Assembly (NCBI RefSeq): GCF_001811505.1
Contig: NZ_KV804952.1
Coordinates: 1-44,446 of the forward strand
Origin: Streptococcus sp. HMSC034E03
Lineage (GTDB): Bacteria; Bacillota; Bacilli; Lactobacillales; Streptococcaceae
Direction: 5' to 3'
DNA length: 44,446 nucleotides
Every line of letters starts with the position of its first letter. The stretch's first letter is position 1. Shown here one piece after another: positions 42,590 through 44,446 of this stretch. The notes below the pieces were generated by a model. The model made no database searches. It was not told the origin of the DNA and saw nothing but the letters and a program-made list of their open reading frames with translations. Position numbers and translations under genes: made by a program.

Positions 42590-42625
42590 GATTTCTAACA
42601 AAAAACTGAACAAAGAGGTATCAGT

Positions 42626-44404
42626 ATGATTTCAGAAAAACAATTTAAAGTATTGTCTTTCTTGAGGGAGCATCCACAAGAGGATTTTACACAAAGAGAA
42701 TTGGCAGAAGAGTTGGGAATTTCTCTAGGGAAGGTTAATTCCTTACTAAAAGAAATGAAAGAAGCCCAGTTCCTTGATCAAGAGGGACACTTATCTGAGT
42801 TAGGAGATGAGGTTTTAGAGCCTTATCGTGTTCAAAATGCAATCATTATGGCAGCTGGGATGAGTAGCCGATTTGCTCCGTTATCTTATGAAATTCCTAA
42901 AGGTCTGTTAAAAGTCAAAGGACAACGTCTGATTGAAAGAGAAATCGAACAGTTACAAGAGGCAGGTATAGAGGATATTACGGTCATTGTAGGGTATATG
43001 CAGGAAAAAATGTTTTACCTTGCAGATAAATATAATGTAAAAATTGTGGGAAATAATGATTACTATAAATACAATAACTGTTCTTCATTAATGCTAGTCA
43101 GAGATCAGCTGTCAAATACCTATATTTGTTCGTCAGATAATTATTTTGTCGAAAATCCATTTGAAAAATATGTCTATAGAGGCTATTATTCAACAATATT
43201 TGCAGAAGGGGAGACAGACGAATATTGTGCTACCGAAGACTCCAACAATATGATTGTTGACATACAGATTGGTGGTAAAGACACTTGGGCTATGGTGGGA
43301 CATGTGTATTTTGACCGTGCCTTTAGTGAAAAATTCGTAAAAATTTTAGAAAAAGAATTTAAACACGAGCCCTACAAAGAACAGCTTTGGGAGGATTACT
43401 ACAGCCGTCATGTTTACGAGTTGCACCTAGAAGCGCGTCATTACTCAGCAGACATCGTTAAGGAATTTGATTCCTTGGATGAATTGCGCCAATTTGATGA
43501 ACATTACTTGATGAATTCTAATTCAGAGATTATCGATAATATTTGTGAAACCTTACATTGTATAGCTTCAGATATCATGAATATCAAACCTTTAAAAGAT
43601 GGGCTGACGAATACATCCTTTAGTTTTGATTGTCTTGGGAAAAAATATGTTTACCGTCATCCTGGAGTGGGTACCGAAAAATACATTGATCGTTCTAGCG
43701 AAGCGGCTTCTATGGAAATCGCAGCAAAACTACAAATTGATCGCACCTTTATTGCTATGAATAAAGATAAGGGATGGAAAATTTCAGAGTTTATCACCAA
43801 TGCAAGGTCTCTCGATTATGACAATTGGGACCATGTCGAAAAAGCCATGGAACTCTTGAGAAAACTACACCGATCTGGAGAAAAAACAAATCATAATTTT
43901 GATTTAATTGCAGGAATTGATGATTTCAAACAAAAGTTACAAGCAAGCAATCGTTTTGAGTTTGATGGGCTTGATGAGTTGGACCAGTTGATCGCAACTC
44001 TCATTGAATTTCTAAAGAAAGACAAGGTCGAGAAAGTGCTCTGCCACGGAGATTCCTACAGTCCTAATTTCCTCTTGAATGAACAAGATGAGATGAGCTT
44101 GATTGACTGGGAATACTCAGGTATGGGAGATCCTGCTGGTGATATAGGCACCTTTATTTGCTGCTCAAACTACACACTTGAGCAAGCTGAAAGAGTTCTT
44201 GAAATTTATTCACAGGGAGTTCTAGATATGAAAACTAAACGCCATTACTTGGCTTCTGTGGCAGTAACATCTTACCATTGGTTCTTATGGGCCTTATTCC
44301 AGGAAAGTGTTGGCAAACCTGTCGGAGAATTTCTATATATTTGGTATCGATATACTAAACAATATGGCCAGCTTGCATTGAGTATGTATTGGGAGGAAGA
44401 ATAA
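42626..44404 (+). CDS. HTH - LicC-like nucleotidyltransferase - LicA-like kinase fusion (copy 2)
   Basis: 592 residues, exactly the length of copy 1 and similar throughout. HTH: FTQRELAEELGISLGKVNSLLKEMK. Nucleotidyltransferase: MAAGMSSRFAPLSYEIPKGL and NDYYKYNNCSSLM. Kinase: CHGDSYSPNFLL and LIDWEYSGMGDPAGDIG. All recognisable catalytic motifs are kept, so neither copy looks degraded. Differences are concentrated in the HTH recognition region (TINSLL versus KVNSLL, EVS versus GIS) and the kinase part, which could reflect different operators or substrates. A 140-bp stretch (43211-43350) is identical to copy 1 (39547-39686), whereas flanking DNA is clearly diverged. Followed after 1 nt by the second small membrane protein gene. 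Confidence 0.88.
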   Translation: MISEKQFKVLSFLREHPQEDFTQRELAEELGISLGKVNSLLKEMKEAQFLDQEGHLSELGDEVLEPYRVQNAIIMAAGMSSRFAPLSYEIPKGLLKVKGQRLIEREIEQLQEAGIEDITVIVGYMQEKMFYLADKYNVKIVGNNDYYKYNNCSSLMLVRDQLSNTYICSSDNYFVENPFEKYVYRGYYSTIFAEGETDEYCATEDSNNMIVDIQIGGKDTWAMVGHVYFDRAFSEKFVKILEKEFKHEPYKEQLWEDYYSRHVYELHLEARHYSADIVKEFDSLDELRQFDEHYLMNSNSEIIDNICETLHCIASDIMNIKPLKDGLTNTSFSFDCLGKKYVYRHPGVGTEKYIDRSSEAASMEIAAKLQIDRTFIAMNKDKGWKISEFITNARSLDYDNWDHVEKAMELLRKLHRSGEKTNHNFDLIAGIDDFKQKLQASNRFEFDGLDELDQLIATLIEFLKKDKVEKVLCHGDSYSPNFLLNEQDEMSLIDWEYSGMGDPAGDIGTFICCSNYTLEQAERVLEIYSQGVLDMKTKRHYLASVAVTSYHWFLWALFQESVGKPVGEFLYIWYRYTKQYGQLALSMYWEEE

Positions 44405-44405
44405 G

Positions 44406-44446
44406 ATGAAAACCGTATCTGAAATTGAACAATTAGTTGCAGAAGA
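44406..44446 (+). CDS. Small membrane protein (copy 2), 5' end only
   Basis: The ATG at 44406 opens MKTVSEIEQLVAE, differing from copy 1 (40742) by one residue over the visible stretch. It is cut by the window edge. It implies that the cassette repeat extends beyond the window and probably includes a second transporter gene. Confidence 0.85.
   Translation, partial: MKTVSEIEQLVAE

Overview
The window reads as the chromosome of a mitis-group Streptococcus (S. mitis/oralis/infantis-like). Supporting evidence: a serine-rich repeat adhesin with its accessory Sec locus, IS1167/ISL3-type insertion sequences, CiaR-type sites, a csRNA-like small RNA, a manLMN operon beside adhP, a WalK/R-regulon-type LysM protein, and phosphocholine-type (Lic-like) enzymes. 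The species is inferred from gene content only.

Layout. (1) 1-369: 3' end of a giant serine-rich repeat protein (SRRP) with an LPNTG sorting signal, then a terminator. (2) 370-1756: insertion-sequence debris, including a MITE-like, internally deleted IS1167 derivative, and a gene tail. (3) 1757-10214: glycan-building genes: an interrupted GT2-GT8 gene, an acyltransferase fusion, a 1080-residue GT8-GT8-GT-D enzyme, a GT8 enzyme and Gtf3. (4) 10342-20794: the export/initiation core secY2-asp1-asp2-asp3-secA2-gtfA-gtfB-asp4-asp5, tightly packed with many overlaps. GtfA/GtfB would start the O-glycan on the SRRP, Gtf3 and the GT8/GT-D enzymes extend it, Asp2 acetylates it, and SecA2/SecY2/Asp1-5 export the glycoprotein for sortase anchoring. 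(5) 20860-21000: a probable CiaR-driven csRNA, then a pseudouridine synthase gene that looks leaderless. (6) 21865-23199 pepC, then a 3.6-kb composite ISL3 insertion (23218-26851) in the pepC/man terminator, carrying an intact transposase, a DUF4230 gene and gene fragments. (7) 26907-31123, minus strand: manLMN and adhP, with CcpA/CiaR-like and Rex-like sites. (8) 31494-38608: glutamate-cysteine-ligase-like gene, thrC, MATE transporter, HAD phosphatase, LysM protein, MarR regulator and DUF1304 protein. (9) 38962-44446: a tandemly duplicated cassette of an HTH + LicC-like nucleotidyltransferase + LicA-like kinase fusion, a 61-residue membrane protein and an NCS1-family transporter; the second copy runs off the window.

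The most noteworthy material is the duplicated HTH-LicC-LicA cassette with a conserved operator-like inverted repeat at both promoters, the repeated use of a GtfB-C-terminal-like module across the SRRP glycosylation enzymes, the csRNA/CiaR signals, and the composite insertion. All family assignments come from reading the sequence and from memory of protein families; no database search was run.
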